DNA of 64,000 nt, from NCBI RefSeq assembly GCF_026340305.1, contig NZ_JAPEPI010000002.1, forward strand, positions 310,001 through 374,000. Direction: 5' to 3'. Position numbers and translations under genes: made by a program. The DNA comes from Streptomyces sp. NBC_01381 (GTDB taxonomy: Bacteria > Actinomycetota > Actinomycetes > Streptomycetales > Streptomycetaceae). Within the stretch, counting starts at the first letter, position 1. Every line of letters starts with the position of its first letter. Of this stretch, positions 10,333 to 18,107 are shown in pieces. The notes under the pieces are model-generated. The model was not told the origin of the DNA and searched no databases. It saw only the letters and a list, made by a program, of their open reading frames with translations.

Positions 10333-12078
10333 TTGAAGAAATCTCAGCGACTGAGACGGATGACCGGCATCGCCCTCGCGGTGGCGCTCGGCTCGGCGGG
10401 CCTGGTCGCCGTCGGGACGCCCGCCGCGTACGCCGTCACTCCGTCGGACGAGGCGGCGAAGCTGCCCATCACGTCGTTCGGGGCGATGGTGGTCGACTCC
10501 GCGCACGAGCGCGTGTACGTCACCGACGGCCGCAAGGGCAGCGGCGCGAGCCAGGTCCATGTCTACAACTTCCAGGGCCAGAAGGTGGGTTCGCTCGCCA
10601 CCGACCAGCCCGCGTCCGGCATGACGCTCAGCGCGGACAGCGCGACGCTGCACGTGTCGACGACCAACCGCATGCTGACGTTCGACACCGCGACGCAGAC
10701 CAGGAGCGGCGCCACCTACGCGCCGTACGACGTCGCCTGCGGCCGGGAGATGGCCGTGGCGGGCGGAAAGGCGTGGTTCACGGAGACGCCGTACAGCGAT
10801 TCGTACTGCGACGAGTCCGGCAGCAGCTCGACGCTGTACGGGGTCGGCAACGTGAGCAACCCCTCCGCGGTCAACACCGGCTGGAGCGCCGCCGGGCGGC
10901 TGCGTCTTGAGGCGGGGCCCGAGGCGCCTGACCGGCTCGTGATGGGGCAGGCGGCGGGGGAGGGGGCCAATCCGTTCCTCACCACGTTCGACGCGAGCGG
11001 CGAGACCCTGGTGCGGGGCCCGTCGCGGCGCTTCGCGGACGCCGAAGGCAAGGGCGCGCTGGACCTGAAGGACATCGCGCAGAGCGCCGACGGCAAGCGG
11101 ATCGCCGTCGCCGACGCCGCGTACGGCACCCGGCTGCTCGACGCCGGCGACCTGACGGACGCCCCGGCCGGCTACCAGCCGCTGCCGGACGGCGCGAAGG
11201 CTTCGGCGGTGGCGTTCAGCGGCGACGGCAAATACGTGGCGCGGGGCGCGGTCGCCGCGGGCAGCACGGCCGATCTCCTGATCCAGCCCGCCGACCCGGC
11301 GGACGGCACCGCGCCGCTCGAGTTCGCCTTCGAGGGGGCGCTCGACGGCTCGCGGATCGTGCCGCAGGGCCTTGGCTGGTCCAGGGACGGCTCGCGGCTC
11401 TTCGCGGTGGCATCGGACGGCGGCGGCAACCACTGGCTGCACGTCATCCAGCCGCCCGCGGCGCAGTACGACTCAGGCTTCACGGGCGCGCTCACCACCA
11501 CGCCCACGCAGGCCGTCGTGGGCGAACCGCTCGGTATCCGGGGCAAGTTGGAGCTTGACGGGCCCGCACCCGCGGAGCCCGTGAAGGTCACCGCGGTCCG
11601 CAAGGACGCCGACGGAACGCAGGAGGTGGCGGCCGCCAAGGTCGCGGCCGACGGCAGCTTCACCGTCCTGGACGTGCCGGACCGGGTGGGTGAGTCGACG
11701 TACACGCTGCGGTTCCTCGGCGACGTCACGCACCGCCCGGCCGAGGACGTCACGCTCACGGTGGACGTGGCCAAGGCCCCGACGTCGATCGCGCTGACGG
11801 CGCCCGCCGAGGCGACCCGCGCGGGCGGCGTCGAGATCACCGGCAAGCTGACCGGGCAGGGGCGCGCGCTGCCGTCCGGGATCAGCCTGAAGGTGACCCG
11901 CACGGACCGCTTCGGCACGACGGGCGAGCTGACGTCGGCGCCGGTCGCCGCGGACGGCACGTTCCGCATCAAGGACCTGCCGAGCAAGCGCGGCAGGACG
12001 GTGTACGCGGTGAGCTACGAAGGCGACGCCCTGCACAACGGATCATCGGCCGAGGCCACGGTCCGAGTGATCAGCTAG
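10333..12078 (+). CDS. Secreted beta-propeller protein with Ig-like repeats
   Basis: From the TTG at 10333 the protein has 581 residues, beginning with a classic signal peptide (KKSQRLRR, a hydrophobic core, then PAAYA before VTPSDE). The body has repeated blade-like segments (YVTDGRKGSGASQVHVYNFQ, ADGKRIAVADAAYGTRLLDA, GDGKYVARGAVA) typical of YVTN/WD-type propellers. It ends in two bacterial Ig-like modules (about the last 200 residues) with the recurring pattern V.ADGSF.V.D.P...G...Y...F.GD. I prefer TTG because GGGGGG precedes it and the signal peptide then starts properly; an in-frame ATG at 10270 lacks a ribosome site. It is probably extracellular or wall-associated. The ligand is unknown. 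Confidence 0.85.
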   Translation: MKKSQRLRRMTGIALAVALGSAGLVAVGTPAAYAVTPSDEAAKLPITSFGAMVVDSAHERVYVTDGRKGSGASQVHVYNFQGQKVGSLATDQPASGMTLSADSATLHVSTTNRMLTFDTATQTRSGATYAPYDVACGREMAVAGGKAWFTETPYSDSYCDESGSSSTLYGVGNVSNPSAVNTGWSAAGRLRLEAGPEAPDRLVMGQAAGEGANPFLTTFDASGETLVRGPSRRFADAEGKGALDLKDIAQSADGKRIAVADAAYGTRLLDAGDLTDAPAGYQPLPDGAKASAVAFSGDGKYVARGAVAAGSTADLLIQPADPADGTAPLEFAFEGALDGSRIVPQGLGWSRDGSRLFAVASDGGGNHWLHVIQPPAAQYDSGFTGALTTTPTQAVVGEPLGIRGKLELDGPAPAEPVKVTAVRKDADGTQEVAAAKVAADGSFTVLDVPDRVGESTYTLRFLGDVTHRPAEDVTLTVDVAKAPTSIALTAPAEATRAGGVEITGKLTGQGRALPSGISLKVTRTDRFGTTGELTSAPVAADGTFRIKDLPSKRGRTVYAVSYEGDALHNGSSAEATVRVIS

Positions 12079-12092
12079 CCGCTGAGATGGCT

Positions 12093-12126
12093 CCCGGTCC
12101 GAAGGCCTCGGGGCCTTCGGACCGGG
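12093..12126 (+). terminator. Terminator of the beta-propeller gene
   Basis: Stem CCCGGTCCGAAGGCC / GGCCTTCGGACCGGG, 15 bp, loop TCGG, starting 14 bases after the stop. Confidence 0.85.
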
Positions 12127-12139
12127 GCCGTTTATGGGC

Positions 12140-12205
12140 CGTGCGGGGGCGCCCCGCAGGGGTGCGGGGAACTGCGCGCCCAGCCACAAGGCACCCGCAG
12201 TCGCG
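12140..12205 (+). repeat. Dispersed repeat, family C, copy 1
   Basis: GTGCGGGGAACTGCGCG followed by a CCAGCCACAA-type segment and ACCCGCAG. A related copy lies at 57324-57384. It is intergenic, between two convergent genes. Confidence 0.55.
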
Positions 12206-12225
12206 CATGCAGCACCAGCGGCTAC

Positions 12226-12633
12226 TCAGTGGGCGCCAACCAGCCGGGCAGCACCCTCATGAGCATCCATACGGTGGGCCGCAAGAATCGCCGCGGCCGT
12301 ATCGGCACGAGACGCGGCCACGACCAGCGCACGCCCCGCAAGGGCATGCGCGCGCTGATGCAGCGCACCAAGGTGGGGCTCATGGATCGCGCTCACCACA
12401 GCGGAGCGGACCGGCGCAAGCCCCCGTAGCCGAGTGACCTCATGGGTCAACTCATCGGCAGCCGCGTCCAGTTCGGCCGACGGAGCAAGCGCACGCAGCT
12501 CGTCCGTGACGGCGAGGAGCGCCGCCAGGTGCCCGGCGAGCTGGATGTCCAGCTCCTCCTCGCGGGAGCGGTGCGGGAAATCGCCGGGGTCGGCCATGGC
12601 GTGGACCGACTTGGTGCGGATCGGCTCGTACAT
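12226..12633 (-). CDS. Conserved hypothetical helical protein
   Basis: 135 residues, rich in alanine and predicted to be mostly helical, with no signal peptide or membrane helix. I do not recognise the family. Support for coding comes from a clean GGAGG site seven bases before the ATG, Streptomyces-like codon use and a promoter-like region just upstream. Sequence such as DELTHEVTRLRGLAPVRSAVV looks like a four-helix or coiled-coil fold. It is downstream of the aminotransferase gene on the same strand but separated by its own promoter, so probably expressed independently. Confidence 0.65.
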   Translation of the reverse strand: MYEPIRTKSVHAMADPGDFPHRSREEELDIQLAGHLAALLAVTDELRALAPSAELDAAADELTHEVTRLRGLAPVRSAVVSAIHEPHLGALHQRAHALAGRALVVAASRADTAAAILAAHRMDAHEGAARLVGAH

Positions 12634-12665
12634 GGGATGGCCTCCAGGCGGGTAGCTTGAAGACC

Positions 12666-12694
12666 ATCCTAGCTTAGATTCTGTCTAAAGTTGA
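12666..12694 (-). promoter_or_regulatory. Promoter with an internal palindrome
   Basis: TAGGAT (12671-12666) is a good -10; a weak -35 (TCAACT) lies 17 bases upstream. Between them sits TTAGA-TTCTG-TCTAA (12674-12688), an inverted repeat with 5-bp arms, placed where a repressor would block RNA polymerase. The regulator is unknown. Confidence 0.45.
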
Positions 12695-12714
12695 GTCGGG
12701 TCGTCTTCTGCTGG

Positions 12715-13926
12715 CTACGGTTGGCTGTAGCCGTCCAGGAAGTTGCCGATCCGGTTCATCGCCTCGGTCAGATCCGTGGCCGTCGGCAGCGTCACGATGC
12801 GGAAATGATCAGGCTCCGGCCAGTTGAAGCCGGTGCCGTGGACGACCATGATCTTCTCCTCCCGGAGCAGGTCGAGGACCATCTGGCGGTCGTCCTTGAT
12901 CTTGAAGACCTTCGGGTCGAGCCGCGGGAAGAGATAGAGCGACCCCTTCGGCTTCACACAGCTCACGCCCGGGATCTGCGTCAGCAGGTCGTACGCGGCG
13001 TCCCGCTGCTCCAGGAGCCGGCCGCCCGGCAGGACGAGATCGTCGATCGTCTGCCGCCCGCTCAGCGCCGCGACCACGCCGTGCTGGCCCGGCATGTTCG
13101 CGCACAGGCGCATATTGGCGAGGATCGTCAGACCCTCGATGTACGAGGAGGCGTGCGCCTTCGGGCCCGAGATCGCCATCCAGCCCACGCGGTAGCCGGC
13201 CACGCGGTACGCCTTCGACATGCCGTTGAAGGTGAGCGTGAGCAGGTCGGGGGCGATGGCGGCGGTCGGGGTGTGCGTCGCGCCGTCGTAGAGGATCTTG
13301 TCGTAGATCTCGTCCGAGCAGACCAGGAGATTGTGGCGGCGCGCGATGTCGGTGAGGCCGCGCAGCATGTCCTCGCTGTATACGGCGCCCGTCGGATTGT
13401 TCGGGTTGATGATCACGATCGCCTTGGTGCGGTCGGTCACCTTGCGCTCGATGTCGGCGAGGTCCGGCATCCAGTCCGCCTGCTCGTCGCAGCGGTAGTG
13501 CACGGCCGTGCCGCCGGACAGGGAGACCGCCGCCGTCCACAGCGGATAGTCCGGCGACGGTACGAGGACCTCGTCGCCGTCGTCGAGCAGGCTCTGCATG
13601 GCCATGACGATCAGCTCGGAGACGCCGTTGCCGATGAAGACGTGCTCGACGTCGGTCTCGATGCCCAGGGTCTGGTTGTGCATGACGACCGCGCGGCGGG
13701 CCGCCAGGAGCCCCTTCGCGTCGCCGTAGCCGTGCGCCGAGCCCACATTGCGGAGGACGTCCTCCAGGATCTCGGGCGGGCACTCGAAACCGAAGGCGGC
13801 GGGGTTGCCGGTGTTGAGCTTGAGGATGCGGTGGCCTGCCGCCTCCAGCCGCATCGCCTCCTCGAGCACCGGGCCCCGGATCTCGTAACAGACGTTGGAG
13901 AGCTTCGTCGACTGGATGACCTGCAT
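12715..13926 (-). CDS. Class I/II pyridoxal-phosphate aminotransferase (AlaA-like)
   Basis: 403 residues. Fold-type I aminotransferase with the PLP lysine in FNGMSKAYRVAGYRVGW, the cofactor-binding aspartate/tyrosine in LLVCSDEIYDKILYD, the asparagine in IINPNNPTGAVYS and the C-terminal substrate-carboxylate arginine in HFRIVTLP. The N-terminal KLSNVCYEIRGPVLEEAMRL and GNGVSELIVMAM best match the AlaA/YfbQ group, which transaminates alanine and glutamate, though other amino donors are possible. Cytoplasmic. It is divergent from the Ser/Thr kinase gene, with about 230 bases between starts. Confidence 0.88.
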   Translation of the reverse strand: MQVIQSTKLSNVCYEIRGPVLEEAMRLEAAGHRILKLNTGNPAAFGFECPPEILEDVLRNVGSAHGYGDAKGLLAARRAVVMHNQTLGIETDVEHVFIGNGVSELIVMAMQSLLDDGDEVLVPSPDYPLWTAAVSLSGGTAVHYRCDEQADWMPDLADIERKVTDRTKAIVIINPNNPTGAVYSEDMLRGLTDIARRHNLLVCSDEIYDKILYDGATHTPTAAIAPDLLTLTFNGMSKAYRVAGYRVGWMAISGPKAHASSYIEGLTILANMRLCANMPGQHGVVAALSGRQTIDDLVLPGGRLLEQRDAAYDLLTQIPGVSCVKPKGSLYLFPRLDPKVFKIKDDRQMVLDLLREEKIMVVHGTGFNWPEPDHFRIVTLPTATDLTEAMNRIGNFLDGYSQP

Positions 13927-14153
13927 GTCCGCGAGCTTACGGCCGCGTGACGGGACCCGCTCCGTGTTTTAGGACACGTCGGGCGTCGGGGGGCTCCGCA
14001 GGGCCCGGGACCTCCGGCGTGGCGGCCGGGACGGGGTCACGGGCGGACCTTTGGTGTACGGCTCACGCGGTGTGCTCGTACCTCTACCCTTGTCCCTTCC
14101 AGACTCCTTTCCAGGCAAGGGAGTTGACGACCGGTTACGGAACGGGGCGAGCG

Positions 14154-16061
14154 GTGACGGCGGGGGAATCGAACGGCGGAGAGCTGGTCGGGAAGGTGCT
14201 CGGAGGGCGGTACCGGGTCACCTCCACGATCGGACGCGGCGGCATGGGCGTGGTCGCCCGAGCGGTGGACCAGCTGCTCAACCGGGAGGTCGCGGTCAAG
14301 ATCCTGCGGGCCTTCACCGACGCGTCCGCGGGCGATCTGGCCGATCTGCGGGTCCGGATGCAGCGGGAGGCGCAGGCCGCCGCCCGGATCCGGCACAGCG
14401 GGGTGGTCACGGTGCACGACGTGACCGAGCAGGACGGCCTTCCGGTCATCGTCATGGAGCTGGTCGACGGGCAGTCCCTCGACGACGTGCTCGCCGAGCG
14501 CGGCGCCATTGAGCCGCACGAGGCCGCCGCGATCGGCGCCAAGCTGATGGACGCGCTCGACGCCGCGCACCAGGCCGGCGTACTGCACCGGGACGTCAAG
14601 CCCGGCAACGTCCTGCTCGAACGGGGCGGCCGCGTCGTCCTCACCGACTTCGGCATAGCCAGCATGGAGGCAGGCGACTTCGACAGCGGCGCCCTGGACA
14701 AGCTGACCCGCAGCGGCCAGCTCGTCGGCTCGCTCGACTTCCTGCCGCCCGAGCGCGCGCAGGGCAGGGAGCCGGGCCCCGCGTCGGACATCTGGTCGCT
14801 CGGCATGACGCTGTACGCGGCGGTCGAGGGGACATCACCCTTCCGTCGTACGTCGGTGTGGTCCACCCTCGCCGCGATCGTGACCGAGCCGCTGCCGGAG
14901 CCGCAGCGGGCGGGGGTGCTGACGCCGGTGCTGCGGGCGCTGATGGCGAAGGACCCGGAGAGCAGGCCCGCCGCGGCTCAGGCGCGGGAGATGCTGGAGC
15001 GGGTGGCGGCGGGGAGCACGGTGAGCTTCGGGCCGCCGGCGTCCGCTGCCGGCGGTGCGCCCGGCGCGGTTCAGCCGCCGCCCCCGGGAGCCGGTTTCGG
15101 TGCGCCCGCCGCACCGTTCCCGCAGCAGCCCCAGGCCGGCCATCCGGCACCGGGCGGGCCGCAGGTCGGCCATCTGGCACCGGGCGGGCCGCAGGCCGGC
15201 CATCTGGCACCGGGCGCGCTGCAGGCCGGGCACCCGGCCCCCGGCGGGCCTCAGGTCGGCCATCCGGCACCCGGCGGGCTCCAGGTCGGCCATCCGGCAC
15301 CAGGCGGACCCCAGGCCGGCCATTCGGCGCCCGGCGGCCTGGCGAGCACTCTTCCGCAGCCCGGCGGGCGCGCCGCGGGGCGGGCGCAGCGCCGGAACCG
15401 GAGCAGGGCGGTCATCGCGGCGGTGGCGGCCGCCGTCGTACTCGCCGGAGGCGGCATCACGTACGTCCTGGTCGGCAAGGACGAGGGCGGGAAGACGGAC
15501 GAGGCGCAGTCGGCGCCGAGCCGCCCCGGTGCGACCGAGGGCAGCGACGCGCCGAGCCGCGGCAGCATGGGCGGCGGAAAGCGGAAGCCGAGCCCTTCGT
15601 CGTCGGCGGACCCGCAGGGCAAGCCGTCCCGCACGCCGTCGGAGCGGCCGAGCGAGACCGGGAAGGGCGGCGAGGACGGCAAGGGCGGCGGCGAGGCGGG
15701 CTCGTCGGCGGGACCCACCGGCGACGCCGACGGCGGCGATGACACGGAGCCGCGGCCGCCCGCGTCCCCCACCGCCGAGCCCAGCTCGGTGTCGAAGAGT
15801 TGCAGCGGCTGGAGCCACCGGAACCCGAATCCGGGAACGTACGCCTACCTGGCCGGCGATTACCACCTCGTGACCGGCCCCTATCAGACCTGCTCCTCCG
15901 TCACCCCGATCCAGAGCGACACGCGGCTCAACTTCCACTGCTCGGTCGTCAACGCCCATGGCCACGACTGGACTTACGTCCAGGTGGCGGGCACGAGCAC
16001 ATCGGGCTGGATGTCGAACGACAACTTCATCGGACAGGTGGGCCCTTCGACCCGCTGCTGA
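14154..16061 (+). CDS. Transmembrane serine/threonine protein kinase (PASTA-less PknB type)
   Basis: 635 residues from the GTG at 14154. The kinase domain spans about residues 19-282: glycine loop IGRGGMGVV, lysine in VAVKIL, catalytic HRDVKPGNVLL, DFGIA and PPERAQG. A linker with seven decapeptide repeats (residues 326-395) follows. A single membrane helix (IAAVAAAVVLAGGGITYVLV, about 420-440), a Ser/Pro/Gly-rich spacer and an extracellular domain of about 85 residues with four cysteines complete it (SCSGWSHRNPNPGTYAY to the end). That last domain looks like a small SH3-type ligand-binding module rather than PASTA repeats. It is a receptor kinase with cytosolic kinase and external sensor. 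A longer reading frame exists upstream, but the GTG with GGGGCGAG before it fits the kinase N-terminus. Confidence 0.9.
   Translation: MTAGESNGGELVGKVLGGRYRVTSTIGRGGMGVVARAVDQLLNREVAVKILRAFTDASAGDLADLRVRMQREAQAAARIRHSGVVTVHDVTEQDGLPVIVMELVDGQSLDDVLAERGAIEPHEAAAIGAKLMDALDAAHQAGVLHRDVKPGNVLLERGGRVVLTDFGIASMEAGDFDSGALDKLTRSGQLVGSLDFLPPERAQGREPGPASDIWSLGMTLYAAVEGTSPFRRTSVWSTLAAIVTEPLPEPQRAGVLTPVLRALMAKDPESRPAAAQAREMLERVAAGSTVSFGPPASAAGGAPGAVQPPPPGAGFGAPAAPFPQQPQAGHPAPGGPQVGHLAPGGPQAGHLAPGALQAGHPAPGGPQVGHPAPGGLQVGHPAPGGPQAGHSAPGGLASTLPQPGGRAAGRAQRRNRSRAVIAAVAAAVVLAGGGITYVLVGKDEGGKTDEAQSAPSRPGATEGSDAPSRGSMGGGKRKPSPSSSADPQGKPSRTPSERPSETGKGGEDGKGGGEAGSSAGPTGDADGGDDTEPRPPASPTAEPSSVSKSCSGWSHRNPNPGTYAYLAGDYHLVTGPYQTCSSVTPIQSDTRLNFHCSVVNAHGHDWTYVQVAGTSTSGWMSNDNFIGQVGPSTRC
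15129..15338 (+). repeat. Seven tandem 30-bp repeats inside the kinase gene
   Basis: Seven in-frame 30-base units encode PQxGHxAPGG decapeptides, with small substitutions between copies. It forms the juxtamembrane linker of the kinase and is likely to vary in copy number between strains. Confidence 0.9.
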
Positions 16062-16194
16062 AAAGTGTTCTGTCAGCGGTGAGTTGTGTCCGTTTGTGGT
16101 CTTGTCCTCGAGGCCGGGGACCCCAACAATGCGCATGACAAAGCCGAAGCAACTTCGGTCACATGGTCATCAGTCATCAGAGGGGACCCCCCAC

Positions 16195-17025
16195 ATGAAC
16201 AAGCCTCTCGTCGGTGCGTGCTTCGCCGTGCTCTTCCTCGGAGCAACGGCGGCGCCCGCGGCGGCTGTCAGCAGCGAACGCCCCGCCAAGCCCAAGGCGG
16301 TCGACTTCGCAGGGACGGTGGCGCTGAGCAACTGTTCCGGCTCCGTCGTGCGCGTACCCGACTCGAAGCCGGAAGACCCGGCGCTCATCCTGTCCAACGG
16401 CCACTGCCTGGAGAGCGGCTTCCCGGCGCCCGGTGAGGTCGTCGTCGACCAGCCGTCGTCGCGCAGCTTCACCCTCCTCGACGCGAGCGGCGGCGACGCC
16501 GGGACCGTCAAGGCGAGCAAGGTCGCGTACGGGACGATGACCGACACGGACGTCTCGCTCTACGAACTGACCAGCACCTACAGCGACATCGAGAGCAAGT
16601 ACGGGATCAAGGCGCTCGAGCTGAACGCGGCGCGTCCGGAGCAGGGGCGGAAGATCACCGTCGCGTCCGGCTACTGGAAGAAGCTGTACAAGTGCAGCAT
16701 CGACGGCTTCGCCTACCAGCTGAAGGAGGGGAAGTGGACCTGGAAGGACTCGGTCCGCTACACCCCCGAGTGCCAGACGATCGGCGGGACCTCGGGCTCG
16801 CCGGTGATCGACGACGAGACCGGCAAGGTCGTCGCCGTCAACAACACCGGCAACGAGGACGGCCAGGAGTGCACGGACAACAACCCGTGCGAGGTCGACG
16901 AGAACGGCAAGGTCACGGTCCGCAAGGGCATCAACTACGCCCAGCAGACCTACACCATCGTGCCGTGCGTGGCCCCCGGCAACAAGATCGACCTGAGCCG
17001 CGAGGGCTGCGAACTGCCCAAGTAG
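16195..17025 (+). CDS. Secreted trypsin-like (S1) serine protease, copy 1
   Basis: 276 residues with a signal peptide (cut after about APAAA, residue 24). The catalytic triad can be read as His70 (LSNGHCLES), Asp119 (TDTDVSLYEL) and Ser200 (GGTSGSPV). Six or more cysteines suggest disulphides. It is a V8/trypsin-fold extracellular endopeptidase without a long pro-region. The ATG at 16195 follows AGGGGA; longer frames upstream do not fit a signal peptide. The next gene is a close paralogue (same order of motifs, long identical runs such as WTWKDSVRYTPECQTIGGTS), a tandem duplication. A strong terminator separates them. Confidence 0.92.
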   Translation: MNKPLVGACFAVLFLGATAAPAAAVSSERPAKPKAVDFAGTVALSNCSGSVVRVPDSKPEDPALILSNGHCLESGFPAPGEVVVDQPSSRSFTLLDASGGDAGTVKASKVAYGTMTDTDVSLYELTSTYSDIESKYGIKALELNAARPEQGRKITVASGYWKKLYKCSIDGFAYQLKEGKWTWKDSVRYTPECQTIGGTSGSPVIDDETGKVVAVNNTGNEDGQECTDNNPCEVDENGKVTVRKGINYAQQTYTIVPCVAPGNKIDLSREGCELPK

Positions 17026-17045
17026 TGACGTGAGTCGAGCCAGGC

Positions 17046-17088
17046 CGCGGGGCGGTACGGATGAGCGGGTGATCCGTACCGCCCCGCG
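17046..17088 (+). terminator. Terminator of protease 1
   Basis: A perfect 17-bp stem (17046-17062 with 17072-17088) around loop GAGCGGGTG. Confidence 0.85.
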
Positions 17089-17183
17089 GGCGTAACGCAA
17101 GGGCTCGCACCTCTTGTCCGTGCGCGCGGCCCCCCGAAGAATGACGCTGCCCATGACACCAGAGCACGGCATGGGTGTACGTC

Positions 17184-17207
17184 ACGTTCACGTCTGCGTT
17201 CACGTCT
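17184..17207 (+). promoter_or_regulatory. Two tandem 12-bp direct repeats upstream of protease 2
   Basis: Two adjacent copies of [A/G]CGTTCACGTCT lie 22 to 45 bases before the ATG of protease 2. Spacing near one helical turn suits a regulator bound as a tandem dimer. The protease 1 leader has no equivalent. Confidence 0.4.
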
Positions 17208-17228
17208 ACGTACAGGGGGGCTCCACAG

Positions 17229-18101
17229 ATGAAGAAGGCTCTCGCGGGCGGACTGCTCGCCCTCACCCTCGTGGGATTCGGCACCGCACCGGCGGTCGCG
17301 GCCCCGGACGGGGCATCCGCGGAGGGGGCGTCGTCGGCCGGTCAACTCGCCGCGAAGGGCGTCGACTTCGCCGGAACGGTGGCACTGAGCAACTGCTCAG
17401 GATCGGTGGTCCGCATGCCGCAGTCCAAGGCGGACGACCCGGCGCTCGTCCTGTCCAACGGCCACTGTCTGGAGACCGGCTTCCCGGCGGCCGGCGAGGT
17501 GATCGTCGACCAGCCGTCCACCCGCACCTTCAAGCTCCTCGACGCGAAGGGCGCCGAGAAGGCGACGCTCAAGGCGAGCAAGATCTCGTACGCGACGATG
17601 ACGGACACCGACATCTCGCTGTACCAACTCACCGCCACCTACGGCGAGATCACGAAGAAGTACGGCATCAAGGCGCTGGAGATCGAGGACGACCACCCGG
17701 TCAAGGGCCGGGCGATCACCGTCGTCTCCGGCTACTGGAAGCAGACGTACACCTGCAAGATCGACGGCTTCGTCTACCGCCTCAAGGAGGGCGAGTGGAC
17801 CTGGAAGGACTCGGTCCGCTACACCCCCGAGTGCCAGACCATCGGCGGCACTTCGGGCTCACCCGTGATCGACCACAAGACTGGCAAGGTCACGGCGGTC
17901 AACAACACGGGCAACGAGAACGGCGAACGCTGCACCCTCGACAACCCCTGTGAGGTCGACCGCAACGGCAAGGTCACGGTCCGCGAGGGCATCAACTACG
18001 CCCAGCAGACGTACGGCATCGTGCCGTGCGTGACCCACGACAGCAAGATCGACCTGAACCGGCCGGGCTGCAAGCTGCCGCGGCCGGCTGCCGGTCGCTG
18101 A
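17229..18101 (+). CDS. Secreted trypsin-like (S1) serine protease, copy 2
   Basis: 290 residues, paralogue of the preceding gene. The signal peptide ends near APAVAA. The triad is His79 (LSNGHCLET), Asp128 (TDTDISLYQL) and Ser209 (GGTSGSPV). It differs from copy 1 mainly in the signal region, a longer N-terminal spacer and scattered surface positions. The ATG follows AGGGGGG. It has its own upstream region with direct repeats, so the two copies may be expressed under different conditions. It is convergent with the deacylase gene, six bases apart. Confidence 0.92.
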   Translation: MKKALAGGLLALTLVGFGTAPAVAAPDGASAEGASSAGQLAAKGVDFAGTVALSNCSGSVVRMPQSKADDPALVLSNGHCLETGFPAAGEVIVDQPSTRTFKLLDAKGAEKATLKASKISYATMTDTDISLYQLTATYGEITKKYGIKALEIEDDHPVKGRAITVVSGYWKQTYTCKIDGFVYRLKEGEWTWKDSVRYTPECQTIGGTSGSPVIDHKTGKVTAVNNTGNENGERCTLDNPCEVDRNGKVTVREGINYAQQTYGIVPCVTHDSKIDLNRPGCKLPRPAAGR

Positions 18102-18107
18102 CGCCGG

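Noticed and set aside
12229..12429. Basic 66-residue plus-strand ORF
   Set aside because: It lies antisense to the hypothetical at 12226-12633, which has the better ribosome site and promoter; no domain is recognisable.
15129..15338. CRISPR-like array of 30-bp units
   Set aside because: Units are contiguous without spacers and encode an in-frame decapeptide in the kinase.
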